Source: Microscillaceae bacterium (GTDB lineage: Bacteria; Bacteroidota; Bacteroidia; Cytophagales; Microscillaceae). From it: a stretch of DNA of 64,000 nt. This document shows, in pieces, positions 8,978 to 16,778 of this stretch (its first letter is position 1; each line of letters starts with the position of its first letter). The notes under the pieces are model-generated. The model saw nothing but the letters and a program-made list of their open reading frames with translations. It was not told the origin of the DNA and ran no database searches. Made by a program: the position numbers and the translations under genes. The stretch spans positions 36,314 through 100,313 of the forward strand of contig JANWZA010000026.1 of assembly GCA_025054775.1 (NCBI GenBank), read 5' to 3'.

Positions 8978-11077
8978 TCACTCTTCTTTAAGTTCTTGTA
9001 TAAATCGGTCTCTCTCCTCTATTTGTTTTTGATACTCACTTCTAATACTGAGAATTCGGTTAAAGGCCTTTTCCTCTACTTCTTTTATTTTACGTTGCAT
9101 TTCTGCTTCGCGTTGCACTAATTCGTTTACTTGTTTACGTAACTTTAGTTCATTTTCTTTTAGGGCTGTGATATCTAATGCTAGGATACAAACTTTTTCT
9201 ACTTCTTCGTGTGAATTGTAGATGGGATAAAAAACTTCAATAAACCAGACACTATGCTTACTGTGTGTTAGTCTTTCGGTTTCACGCTTGGTAATATGTC
9301 CATTTAGCACTTCAATCCAAAACTCTCTATGGTTAGCTTGTAATTGTTTAGGTGTAAAAAGGATTGTATAATGTTTTCCCAAAACTTCTTCTTTTTTGTA
9401 TCCTAAAAGATGTAGGGCTAAGTCATTAGCTTTGAGTAAGTAGCCGTCAATATCTGTTTCTAATCGGATAAAAACTTCCTCTATGGTTTCTATTTCTTGG
9501 GCATATTCACGACTTTGTTTAATAATGTTCTCTTTATCAAACAAGGCTTCTTCTAGTTGTTTTTTCATCATTTCCTCTTGTATACGCATCTGCTCACTAA
9601 TCATTTTTGACTCTATGAGCAGCTTTTGCGTTTCAGCATTGATTTTTACCCTTGAGATAGCAACGGCAATACTTTCACCTAATTTTTGTACAAATTCTAT
9701 TTGATAAGGTTCAAACAATTTGAGTGAGGTTAGTTCTATGACACCTTCTACTTTGTCATTAAATATAAGAGGTACAATCAAAATACTTTTAGGTTTAGCA
9801 GCTCCCAGTCCTGAACTAATATCCTTATAGTCTTCAGGAATATCAGTAATAAAAATAGTATCTTTTTCACGCCAAGCCTGTCCTATTAGCCCTTCATTTT
9901 GGGCAAAAGATTTTACATAATATTTATGTTTTTCAAAAGCAAATGAGGCTTTCAAATCCATAGTAGGCTCGGGATAATTTTCAGAATTTAGGACAAAAAT
10001 TCCGCCTTGGTGAACCTCTAGATATTGTACTAAATTAGAAATAATGCTATTAAAAAATTTGGTACTGTCTTCGGTATAGCTGCGCAAAATTTCAGCAAAC
10101 TTAGCAAAACCTTCGTTGTGCCAGTTTCTACGACGGTTTTCTACGGCAATTTGCTTCAAATTTTGGTTCATTTGTTCAATTGCTTCTCCTAATTCACCTT
10201 TACTCTGAAAGACCTGTATTTGAGTATCATAATTTCCTTTTCCAATTTCTCGTGCTAAAAGTTTAAGCTGTTCTAGGGTAATAATGAGCTGGTTAGTTAA
10301 GAAATCTACTTTCTTAAACTCCTCAATAGATTGGGTAATAGGGGCTGGGAGTTGTCCTTCGTTTAGGTCTGCTATTCTATCAGCCACTAAACGTGTGTAA
10401 ATAATAGAACGTCTCAATAACCAAAATGAACTGACTGCTCCCAGAAGTAATAAAGGCATAGTAAGCCAGAAGAATAGCGTATTTAGGTAGTCTATTTTTC
10501 CCTCCAATTCAGAGGTTAAGCTTTTAATTTCTTCTTCTTTGATAGAGGCTAAAATGGTTAGATCTCTATTAAGCAAATCTAGCATTCGGTTAAGTTTTTT
10601 ATCATTCTCCTCTACGGCAAGGGCTTGAGCAGGAGCTAATTTGAGAATAAATAGATTTTCCCAAAGAGTTTGCAGGTCTAAAATATCGCGTTTAATACGT
10701 CGGCTTTTTTGTTGAAGTTCAATATCATTATAGGCAATGGAAACATTGATAAGAGAGTCGGTATATGCTAAGAGGCGTTTTTGCCATACGAACTCTGCCT
10801 TTTTTTGTGTATAAATCTTCTTGAAGGTCAGATAGTTCTGCCCCATATAGGCTGCTTGGTTGAGAGCATATTGAATTTTGAGTGAGTAGCTAATAACTTG
10901 TTGCCTGTATTGAATAATTGCCTGTGTATGTTTACTAATACTACGTTCATACTGGCTAATCGCCAAAGTACCTACAAAAAATAGGATAAAAAGTACTACA
11001 TACGTCCAGAATAATTGTGCTAAAATGGAGTTTACTTTGAAAATAACGCTAAATTTTTGAAGATAGTGCTTCAGCAT
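8978..11077 (-). CDS. Transmembrane HAMP-GAF-PAS sensor without kinase
   Basis: A 699-residue membrane sensor. TM1 is at about 20-40, a helical periplasmic region at 41-195 and TM2 at about 199-221. A HAMP-like linker (222-300, ending GELGEAIEQM) is followed by the hinge RRNWHNEG, a GAF domain (about 325-480; GLIGQAWREKDTIFITDIP), a coiled coil, a PAS domain (about 530-645; GYKKEEVLGKHYTILF) and a terminal coiled coil (about 645-699). No transmitter, GGDEF, PP2C or MCP signalling region is visible. Its hinge and GAF closely parallel the gene at the left end of the window. It probably forms an operon with the TPR gene at 7763. How it signals is unknown. Confidence 0.85.
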   Translation of the reverse strand: MLKHYLQKFSVIFKVNSILAQLFWTYVVLFILFFVGTLAISQYERSISKHTQAIIQYRQQVISYSLKIQYALNQAAYMGQNYLTFKKIYTQKKAEFVWQKRLLAYTDSLINVSIAYNDIELQQKSRRIKRDILDLQTLWENLFILKLAPAQALAVEENDKKLNRMLDLLNRDLTILASIKEEEIKSLTSELEGKIDYLNTLFFWLTMPLLLLGAVSSFWLLRRSIIYTRLVADRIADLNEGQLPAPITQSIEEFKKVDFLTNQLIITLEQLKLLAREIGKGNYDTQIQVFQSKGELGEAIEQMNQNLKQIAVENRRRNWHNEGFAKFAEILRSYTEDSTKFFNSIISNLVQYLEVHQGGIFVLNSENYPEPTMDLKASFAFEKHKYYVKSFAQNEGLIGQAWREKDTIFITDIPEDYKDISSGLGAAKPKSILIVPLIFNDKVEGVIELTSLKLFEPYQIEFVQKLGESIAVAISRVKINAETQKLLIESKMISEQMRIQEEMMKKQLEEALFDKENIIKQSREYAQEIETIEEVFIRLETDIDGYLLKANDLALHLLGYKKEEVLGKHYTILFTPKQLQANHREFWIEVLNGHITKRETERLTHSKHSVWFIEVFYPIYNSHEEVEKVCILALDITALKENELKLRKQVNELVQREAEMQRKIKEVEEKAFNRILSIRSEYQKQIEERDRFIQELKEE

Positions 11078-11190
11078 AATGACTAATTTATGGAATTAGG
11101 GAGCGTTCTTAGCTAGTGTTGCAAATCTTATACCATTGACAAGTACTACTTTCCAAGCCTAATGAGGACTTGGAAAGTATAGATAATGAT

Positions 11191-12249
11191 TTAGGCTTCT
11201 ACCAAATTTTTATCTAATACATCGTTATAGCGTCTTTCAAGGCGGTTTTGCCATTCTTTTTTATGGTAAGCATACCCTGCAATTAAAGGGAAGGCAATAG
11301 TGGCTTCTGAAAATACCATTTGTTCGTACACTGTATCCACTTTTCCCCAAGAGCAAGCCTCTTTAAGTGTAGAGCCTGACAAGGCGCCGTCCCGCTCATC
11401 TGCTACGGTAATTTGCACAGCATATTTGTGCATATCGGCTTCTTTTTCCAAAATGTCGCAGGCTACTACGGTATCTTGTACAAAGTTTTTAGGTACGCCT
11501 CCTCCAATCATCATTAAACCTGAAGTTTTGCTGTACAGCTTTATTTTAGTTAGTTCTAAAAAGTCTTTGGCAGAGTCAATAGATATGTGATTTTCGGGGT
11601 TACTCCATTGATGTTTTACCAAGCCAAAACCTGCAGAGCAATCTGAAAAAGCAGGTACAAAAATAGGTACTCCTTTTAGATAACACTGATAGACGAGAGA
11701 GTTCTCCCGGTAAGGAGCATATTTATCGTTTTCGGCTAGAAACTTGCCCATTTCATAAATAAACTCACGTGAGGAGTATGATCTGCGAGGTAAAGATTCG
11801 CAAATTTCAAAGATGGTATCATCACAAATACGTAATTCTTCTTCATCGATGAAGGTATCATAGATGCGGTCAATCATCAATTGACGAAGTTCTTGGTCAT
11901 CTACAAATTGCGTTCCTTTGTAGTGCTTAAAGCCCAGGGCCTCAAAAAAGTCTTGGTCAACGATATTTGCTCCTGTGGAGACAATAACGTCTACCATGTT
12001 ATGCTTTACCAAATCCACCAAAACTAATTTTAAGCCTGCCGAAATAAGCGAACCCGCTAAGGTTAGGAAAATAGTACACTCTGTTTCGGCTTGCATCATG
12101 TTAAAGATTTTAGCTCCACGTGCTAAATTACGGGCTTGGAAAGCCATCTCTTCCATAGCCTCTATCATTGGTACTACATTATATTTTTTAATGTCAATAT
12201 GTTGGATAGTTTCTTTTAAGAACTCTCGTTTACGCTCTCTGTTTATCAT
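11191..12249 (-). CDS. Deoxyhypusine synthase family protein
   Basis: A 352-residue protein whose full length matches the deoxyhypusine/homospermidine synthase fold: a Rossmann-like NAD site and the glycine-rich segment SGLMMIGGGVPKNF. The segment KEACSWGKV carries K303, which aligns with the active-site lysine that forms the enzyme-substrate imine in eukaryotic deoxyhypusine synthase. The eukaryotic enzyme moves an aminobutyl group from spermidine to eIF5A. Bacteria have no eIF5A, so the acceptor must differ, perhaps a free polyamine as in homospermidine synthase. It stands alone, with its own -7 element about 50 bp upstream and no other polyamine gene nearby. Confidence 0.85.
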   Translation of the reverse strand: MINRERKREFLKETIQHIDIKKYNVVPMIEAMEEMAFQARNLARGAKIFNMMQAETECTIFLTLAGSLISAGLKLVLVDLVKHNMVDVIVSTGANIVDQDFFEALGFKHYKGTQFVDDQELRQLMIDRIYDTFIDEEELRICDDTIFEICESLPRRSYSSREFIYEMGKFLAENDKYAPYRENSLVYQCYLKGVPIFVPAFSDCSAGFGLVKHQWSNPENHISIDSAKDFLELTKIKLYSKTSGLMMIGGGVPKNFVQDTVVACDILEKEADMHKYAVQITVADERDGALSGSTLKEACSWGKVDTVYEQMVFSEATIAFPLIAGYAYHKKEWQNRLERRYNDVLDKNLVEA

Positions 12250-12298
12250 GGTTTTAAAGAGTTAAAAATTGTGAGAAAGAACTGAACATAATTTAGTA

Positions 12299-12306
12299 CA
12301 AAGGTA
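12299..12306 (-). promoter_or_regulatory. -7 promoter element (TACCTTTG on minus strand)
   Basis: Matches TAnnTTTG on the minus strand, 50 bp upstream of the deoxyhypusine-synthase-like gene. No -33 box at normal spacing was found. Confidence 0.4.
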
Positions 12307-12399
12307 CAGAAAATACAAGAAAATTTTTATCCTTTGTTTCTAATATTTTTCTATGGCACGAGAAAAGCAACAAAAAAATAGAAGAGGTAGCTAAAATAT

Positions 12400-13815
12400 T
12401 CAATTTTCTACTTTTTGAATAGGAATTTCTATGGTAAACGTAGAACCTTTGTTTAGTTCGGAGTATAACTTGATTTTGGCTCCTATTTTTTGGCATGCTT
12501 CTTTTACGATATATAGCCCTAGCCCTGTACCTGAAACTTTGTTAGTAGCTCTATAAAACATATTAAAAATTTTACGCTGATGTTCTTTGGCTATACCAAT
12601 GCCATTATCTATTACTTGGATTACCCATTTTTTGGGTGTTTCTTGGGCTATAATACTAATGCAAGGTTGTTCTTGGTCATAGTTCATGTAACGGAAGGCA
12701 TTGGAAATGAGATTAGTTAGTATCATTTGCAAACGCATGGAGTCGGTGTAGATTGTTAGCTCTGGAGCTATGTGTATGTGGGTTTGTATGCTTTTGTTCT
12801 TTTCAATATATTGTAAACTTTCTACTAATTCCTGAACCATAGGAAGCAGTAAAACATTCTCTTTCTTAATTGCTGTTTGCTTATTTTTCATAAAATCAGT
12901 AAGTTCTGTAATAAAATCCATTAGTTTTTGCACACTCTTTTCTATCATTCCCACGTAGTTCAGTATAGTCTCATTTGCTTCTTCTAAGCGGATAAGGTGG
13001 GCTATTCCTAAAACAGAAGCTAAGGGGGCTTTAAGGTCGTGAGAGAGGGAATAAGCAAAAGTGTCTAATTCAGCATTTATAGCTTTGAGTTCGCGATTTT
13101 GTTCTTTTATTTTCTCCTCAGTTTTATATTCCTTGGTTATATCCCGTATGAACAAAGCTGCTCCTGTCACCTCTTCATTTCCTAAGCTATCTTTCTGTAT
13201 AATAGGGTTGAAGGATACTTCATAAACAAAAAACTCTTTTCCTACGGTTCGTTTTTCTATTTTCTTAAAAGTTTCTCCTCGGAAGGCTTGCTCGTAAAAA
13301 GGGTACCAATATTCAAAAACTTTTTTTCTAATTTTATCTTTTAGACTATCGCCCTCTTCTAATTGTAAATCGTAATGGTTTTTGAGGTATTCTTTGTAAG
13401 CGCGATTAATAGTAAGGATTTGATAATTTTTATTGACTGAAAATATAAAATCATTTGTATTATTGATAAGAGAAGACAAATTAGCTTCACGAATGAGGGT
13501 TTTTTTGATTTGTGCGTCAATCTCTTGTAAAAGCATTTCTTTTTGCAAATCTAACTCCTCAAAGCGAACATCAATATATCGTTTCATAAGGCCAAGGGCA
13601 TACTTGATACCTCTGGTAAGGGAGGTATGGGCATCAAAAGGAGGGATGTTTATATCACCTAAAAAATCTTGTATGGCTTTACGGAGTTCTTTCAATATTT
13701 TATTTTTTTGTTTTTCATACTCTTGCTTCTCCCGATAGAGGTCTTGTACAAGAGCGATAAGTTGGGCTTGATTAAGTTGGGCTAACTCTTCAGCATTAGA
13801 TAAATCAATAGGCAT
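12400..13815 (-). CDS. Soluble PAS sensor histidine kinase
   Basis: A 471-residue cytoplasmic histidine kinase without membrane segments. An N-terminal coiled coil (about 10-115) precedes a PAS domain (about 125-235, ending in a PAC-like FIRDITKEYKTEEK). The HisKA dimerisation helix pair carries the phospho-acceptor H259 in SLSHDLKAPL, and a HATPase domain (about 345-468) shows the N-box LISNAFRYM, G1 DNGIGI and G2 GTGLGLYIVKEA. It lies 13 bp downstream of the MarR-type gene and is probably translated from the same message, an unusual pairing because no response regulator is adjacent. Confidence 0.9.
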   Translation of the reverse strand: MPIDLSNAEELAQLNQAQLIALVQDLYREKQEYEKQKNKILKELRKAIQDFLGDINIPPFDAHTSLTRGIKYALGLMKRYIDVRFEELDLQKEMLLQEIDAQIKKTLIREANLSSLINNTNDFIFSVNKNYQILTINRAYKEYLKNHYDLQLEEGDSLKDKIRKKVFEYWYPFYEQAFRGETFKKIEKRTVGKEFFVYEVSFNPIIQKDSLGNEEVTGAALFIRDITKEYKTEEKIKEQNRELKAINAELDTFAYSLSHDLKAPLASVLGIAHLIRLEEANETILNYVGMIEKSVQKLMDFITELTDFMKNKQTAIKKENVLLLPMVQELVESLQYIEKNKSIQTHIHIAPELTIYTDSMRLQMILTNLISNAFRYMNYDQEQPCISIIAQETPKKWVIQVIDNGIGIAKEHQRKIFNMFYRATNKVSGTGLGLYIVKEACQKIGAKIKLYSELNKGSTFTIEIPIQKVEN

Positions 13816-13828
13816 ATAAGGTATAGGA

Positions 13829-14284
13829 TTACGAAGGTTGGGCAGTTACAATTCTCTGTTGATACTCTTCTACTAATTGATTGATTTGCTGAATAACCTC
13901 AAAGAAGATTCTCATTTTTTCAGGTTCTATCATTTCTTTCATCATTTTATTAAATCTTTTTACGGTCTGGCTAGCATAATTTCGCTTTTGTTTGCCTTTT
14001 TCAGTTAAGAAGATACGGAAGAAGCGCCGATCTTTTTCATCTTGTACTTTGTAGATATAACCTTCCCGCTCCATAGATTTTAGCACGCGTGTAATGCTAC
14101 GTGCTTCCAAGCCCATAAGAGGAGCAATTTTGGTAGCAGGTGTGCCGTGTGTAAGGTCAATATTTAGCAATACGTATCCCACTGAAAGTGTTAGATTATA
14201 TTTAGTAGCTTCGGCATTATACATGCGTGCTATGGCATGCCAAGTGGCTTTTATGTGGTAATCAATGGTTTCTTCACGTTTCAT
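13829..14284 (-). CDS. MarR-family transcriptional regulator
   Basis: A 151-residue winged-helix regulator when started at the ATG at 14284. An upstream TTG start at 14320 is unlikely because it falls inside the -7 promoter element 14318-14325. The core ATKIAPLMGLEARSITRVLKSMEREGYIYK is the recognition helix and wing region, followed by DEKDRRFFRIFLTEKGK, the classic MarR wing signature. Terminal helices form the dimer interface. The histidine kinase gene follows after 13 bp. Ligand and target are not evident. MarR proteins usually repress their own operon and neighbouring genes. Confidence 0.88.
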   Translation of the reverse strand: MKREETIDYHIKATWHAIARMYNAEATKYNLTLSVGYVLLNIDLTHGTPATKIAPLMGLEARSITRVLKSMEREGYIYKVQDEKDRRFFRIFLTEKGKQKRNYASQTVKRFNKMMKEMIEPEKMRIFFEVIQQINQLVEEYQQRIVTAQPS

Positions 14285-14317
14285 ACGTTTAAGGCCTAAG
14301 GGCTTATTTATCCTTTG

Positions 14318-14325
14318 CAAATATA
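14318..14325 (-). promoter_or_regulatory. -7 promoter element (TATATTTG on minus strand)
   Basis: Matches TAnnTTTG about 34 bp upstream of the MarR gene ATG. It overlaps a possible TTG start and so argues for the downstream ATG. Confidence 0.5.
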
Positions 14326-14401
14326 CGAAAAAAGCATAACCATTTGGATAATTTTTATGTTATACATAGGTAAAAAATACTTTCGAACATAGACTAATCT
14401 A

Positions 14402-14439
14402 ATACTCTACAATTACAAAAATACTCTACAATTGCAAAA
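14402..14439 (+). repeat. Two tandem 19-bp units before msrB
   Basis: Units 14402-14420 and 14421-14439 read ATACTCTACAATTRCAAAA, with one difference (A or G at the 14th base). They abut exactly and end 7 bp before the msrB ATG. Confidence 0.85.
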
Positions 14440-14446
14440 TTATCTT

Positions 14447-14842
14447 ATGAGCAACCTTACTGACAAAAAAGAGGAACTTCGCCGAAGGCTTACACCTTTG
14501 CAATACCACGTAACCCAAAATAAAGGCACGGAACGGGCTTTCACAGGTATTTACTACGACTATAAAGGGGATGGAATATACAAGTGTATTTGTTGCCATG
14601 CCCCTTTATTTGACTCACGAACAAAATACAACTCGGGAACAGGTTGGCCTAGCTTTTACGATGTTATTTCGCAGGAAGCGGTAAAGAGGATAAAAGATAC
14701 TTCATATGGTATGATACGTACAGAAGTGGTATGTGCTAACTGTGATGCTCACTTAGGGCATGTATTTGATGATGGTCCCCTGCCCACAGGTTTACGGTAT
14801 TGTATCAATTCAGCTTCTTTAGATTTTGAGGCAAGGCAATAA
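14447..14842 (+). CDS. msrB: Peptide-methionine (R)-S-oxide reductase MsrB
   Basis: A 131-residue enzyme that reduces the R epimer of methionine sulfoxide in proteins. The start is taken at the ATG 14447; a TTG 15 bp upstream lies within the tandem repeat. The structural zinc site is complete: C47 and C50 in YKCICC, C96 and C99 in VVCANC. The catalytic cysteine is C119 in RYCINSASL. The fold motifs GTGWPSF and GHVFDDGP are present. No signal peptide is visible, so it acts in the cytoplasm. It is divergent from the MarR gene. A second methionine-sulfoxide enzyme (free-methionine type) lies at 32937. Confidence 0.95.
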   Translation: MSNLTDKKEELRRRLTPLQYHVTQNKGTERAFTGIYYDYKGDGIYKCICCHAPLFDSRTKYNSGTGWPSFYDVISQEAVKRIKDTSYGMIRTEVVCANCDAHLGHVFDDGPLPTGLRYCINSASLDFEARQ

Positions 14843-15214
14843 AAGCAGGCTAGTTTTGTTGCCTTTTTCAAAATGAAACTGACTTACAGAATTCTGAAAT
14901 TCGTAAAAAAATTAAACCTTACCTAATTTAGTAAGATTGAAAACATAAGGAAAAATACAAAAAAGACATGAGTAAAATAAAGAAGAACAAACGTAGGTGA
15001 CAATTTAGATAAAGCTTTTTTTGTAATTTTGAGAACTTTTTCATAAATCAAGTATCCTTTTGCGTTTTTAGGGATGCGAAGGGAGTGCCGTAAGCCACAA
15101 GGCAAAGCACGAGAGCAAAACAAACCTTGCGCAGCCCGTTGCCTCAAAGCCTCTCGCCTTAGCGAGAGCTGAGAGAATGCCCTGAAAATTAAAAATATAA
15201 AAATTTATACAAAA
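14843..15214. other. Intergenic region with GC-rich structured island, 372 bp
   Basis: Lies between msrB and rfaE2. The left part is plain AT-rich sequence with a weak hairpin just after msrB (AGGC / GCCT followed by TTTT). The right part holds the structured island at 15070-15183. A 74-codon frame on the minus strand crosses both but looks accidental. Confidence 0.6.
15070..15183. other. GC-rich structured intergenic element
   Basis: A stretch clearly richer in G and C than its surroundings, bounded by AGGG (15070-15073) and CCCT (15180-15183). It contains hairpin 15085-15110 (GTGC / GCAC outer stem with GCC-ACAA-GGC inner stem) and a perfect 7-bp hairpin CTCTCGC-CTTA-GCGAGAG (15151-15168). 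It may be a dispersed REP-like repeat or a structured RNA. I cannot decide from one copy. Confidence 0.55.
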
Positions 15215-15703
15215 ATGATACGAACCGAAAGTAAAATATTGATGCAAGAGGAATTAGCCGAAAAGGTAAAAGCATGGCAAGCAGAAGGGCAAAAAGTAGT
15301 ATTTTCTAACGGTTGTTTTGATATCTTGCATTTAGGGCATATTGATTATTTGGAAAAAGCCCGTCTCAAGGGGGATAGACTAGTAATTGGGCTAAATAGC
15401 GATGCTTCGGTACAAAGGCTTAAAGGCAGGGATCGTCCTATAATAGGGCAATACGCGCGCTGCCGCGTGTTAGCGGCACTATCTTTTGTAGATGCTGTTA
15501 CGCTTTTTGAAGAAGATACACCTTTACAACTTATTCAAAAACTACAACCTGACGTGTTAGTAAAAGGGAGCGATTATTTGCCTGAAAATATTGTGGGTGC
15601 CGAGGTTGTATTAGCACGCGGCGGTAAAGTAGAAACAATTGAATTAGTAGAAGGTTATTCTACCACGAAAATTATTGAAAGAATCAAGCGAAGTTGTTCC
15701 TAA
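15215..15703 (+). CDS. rfaE2: D-glycero-beta-D-manno-heptose 1-phosphate adenylyltransferase
   Basis: A 162-residue cytidylyltransferase-fold enzyme that activates heptose 1-phosphate with ATP to ADP-heptose for lipopolysaccharide. The nucleotide-binding motif HLGH is at 39-42 (SNGCFDILHLGHIDYL). The segments GLNSDASVQRLKG and DVLVKGSDY and the C-terminal GYSTTKIIERI are characteristic of the stand-alone RfaE2 (HldE C-terminal) form. Only this half is present here; the kinase half is not in the window. rlmN follows after 4 bp, so the two are cotranscribed. Confidence 0.93.
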   Translation: MIRTESKILMQEELAEKVKAWQAEGQKVVFSNGCFDILHLGHIDYLEKARLKGDRLVIGLNSDASVQRLKGRDRPIIGQYARCRVLAALSFVDAVTLFEEDTPLQLIQKLQPDVLVKGSDYLPENIVGAEVVLARGGKVETIELVEGYSTTKIIERIKRSCS

Positions 15704-15707
15704 CAAA

Positions 15708-16742
15708 ATGAAAAAAGATATTCGCAAGCTGACTTTAGAGGAGTTAGAAACGATATTTGCTCAAAAGGAAGAGCCTAAATACAGGGCAAAGCAAGTTTTT
15801 GAATGGATTTGGAAAAAAAATGTACACTCTTTTGAGCAAATGACTAATCTTCCCATTAAATTACGACAGTGGCTCACCGAATATTTTGACCTCAAACATT
15901 TGAGCATTGCCCAACAACAAAAAAGCCAAGATGGAACAATCAAATTTGGCTTTCGGTTGCCTGATAACAATTTGGTAGAAGGTGTACTTATTCCCACTGA
16001 GAATCGCATGACGGCGTGTGTTTCTTCCCAAGTAGGCTGTTCACTTACGTGTAAGTTCTGTGCTACAGGCTACATGGAACGCAAACGCAATTTAGAAGCA
16101 AGTGAAATTTTTGACCAAGTAGTAGCTATTCACGAGCAGGCGTTAGCTATTTACCAAACTCCTCTTACAAATATTGTATTTATGGGCATGGGCGAGCCAT
16201 TGCTCAACTATGCCAACGTGCTAAAATCGATAGAAATGCTAACCTCTGAAAAAGGATTAGGCATGTCTTACAAACGAATTACTGTCTCTACAGCAGGTAT
16301 TGCTAAAATGATTCGCAAATTAGGTGATGACCGCGTGAAATTCAATTTAGCCCTCTCACTCCATGCCGCTAATGATGAAAAACGCAATGAAATTATGCCT
16401 ATAAACGATAGTAATTCTCTTGTGGCTTTACGAGATGCTTTGAAATATTATTTTGCAAAAACCAAAAATCCCGTTACTTATGAATACATCGTATTCAAGG
16501 ATTTTAATGATAGCTTGAAAGATGCTGAAGAGTTATATCGTTTTACCAAGCACATCCCGAGCAAAGTCAATATTATTGAGTACAATCCGATCCGAGAGGC
16601 AAACTTTGCAAATACAGATGAGGACAGGTTGCTCAAATTTGCTCAATATCTTGAAAAACGAAATGTTATTGTAAAAATTCGTCGCAGTCGTGGTAAAGAT
16701 ATTGATGCAGCTTGCGGACAATTAGCTATTAAGGAAAAATAA
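15708..16742 (+). CDS. rlmN: 23S rRNA (adenine2503-C2)-methyltransferase RlmN
   Basis: A 344-residue radical-SAM methyltransferase that methylates C2 of A2503 in 23S rRNA, and of A37 in some tRNAs. The ATG at 15708 is preferred over an upstream TTG at 15675 that would overlap rfaE2. The radical-SAM cluster cysteines are C111, C115 and C118 in CSLTCKFC. The methyl-carrying C-terminal cysteine is C336 (DAACGQLA). SAM-binding segments include VFMGMGEPLLN and RITVSTAG. An N-terminal helical accessory domain precedes the barrel. It is the second gene of the rfaE2-rlmN pair. Confidence 0.95.
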   Translation: MKKDIRKLTLEELETIFAQKEEPKYRAKQVFEWIWKKNVHSFEQMTNLPIKLRQWLTEYFDLKHLSIAQQQKSQDGTIKFGFRLPDNNLVEGVLIPTENRMTACVSSQVGCSLTCKFCATGYMERKRNLEASEIFDQVVAIHEQALAIYQTPLTNIVFMGMGEPLLNYANVLKSIEMLTSEKGLGMSYKRITVSTAGIAKMIRKLGDDRVKFNLALSLHAANDEKRNEIMPINDSNSLVALRDALKYYFAKTKNPVTYEYIVFKDFNDSLKDAEELYRFTKHIPSKVNIIEYNPIREANFANTDEDRLLKFAQYLEKRNVIVKIRRSRGKDIDAACGQLAIKEK

Positions 16743-16778
16743 AAAACCTATTATATTGATAAAGTTGAGCAATAATTT

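Noticed and set aside
14284..14320. TTG start for the MarR gene at 14320.
   Set aside because: It lies inside the -7 promoter element 14318-14325, and the ATG at 14284 gives the normal family N-terminus.
14923..15147. A 74-codon frame on the minus strand starting MRQRAAQGLF.
   Set aside because: It crosses the structured GC-rich island and plain AT-rich sequence, has no domain or signal, and its composition changes midway. It is best explained as non-coding structure.
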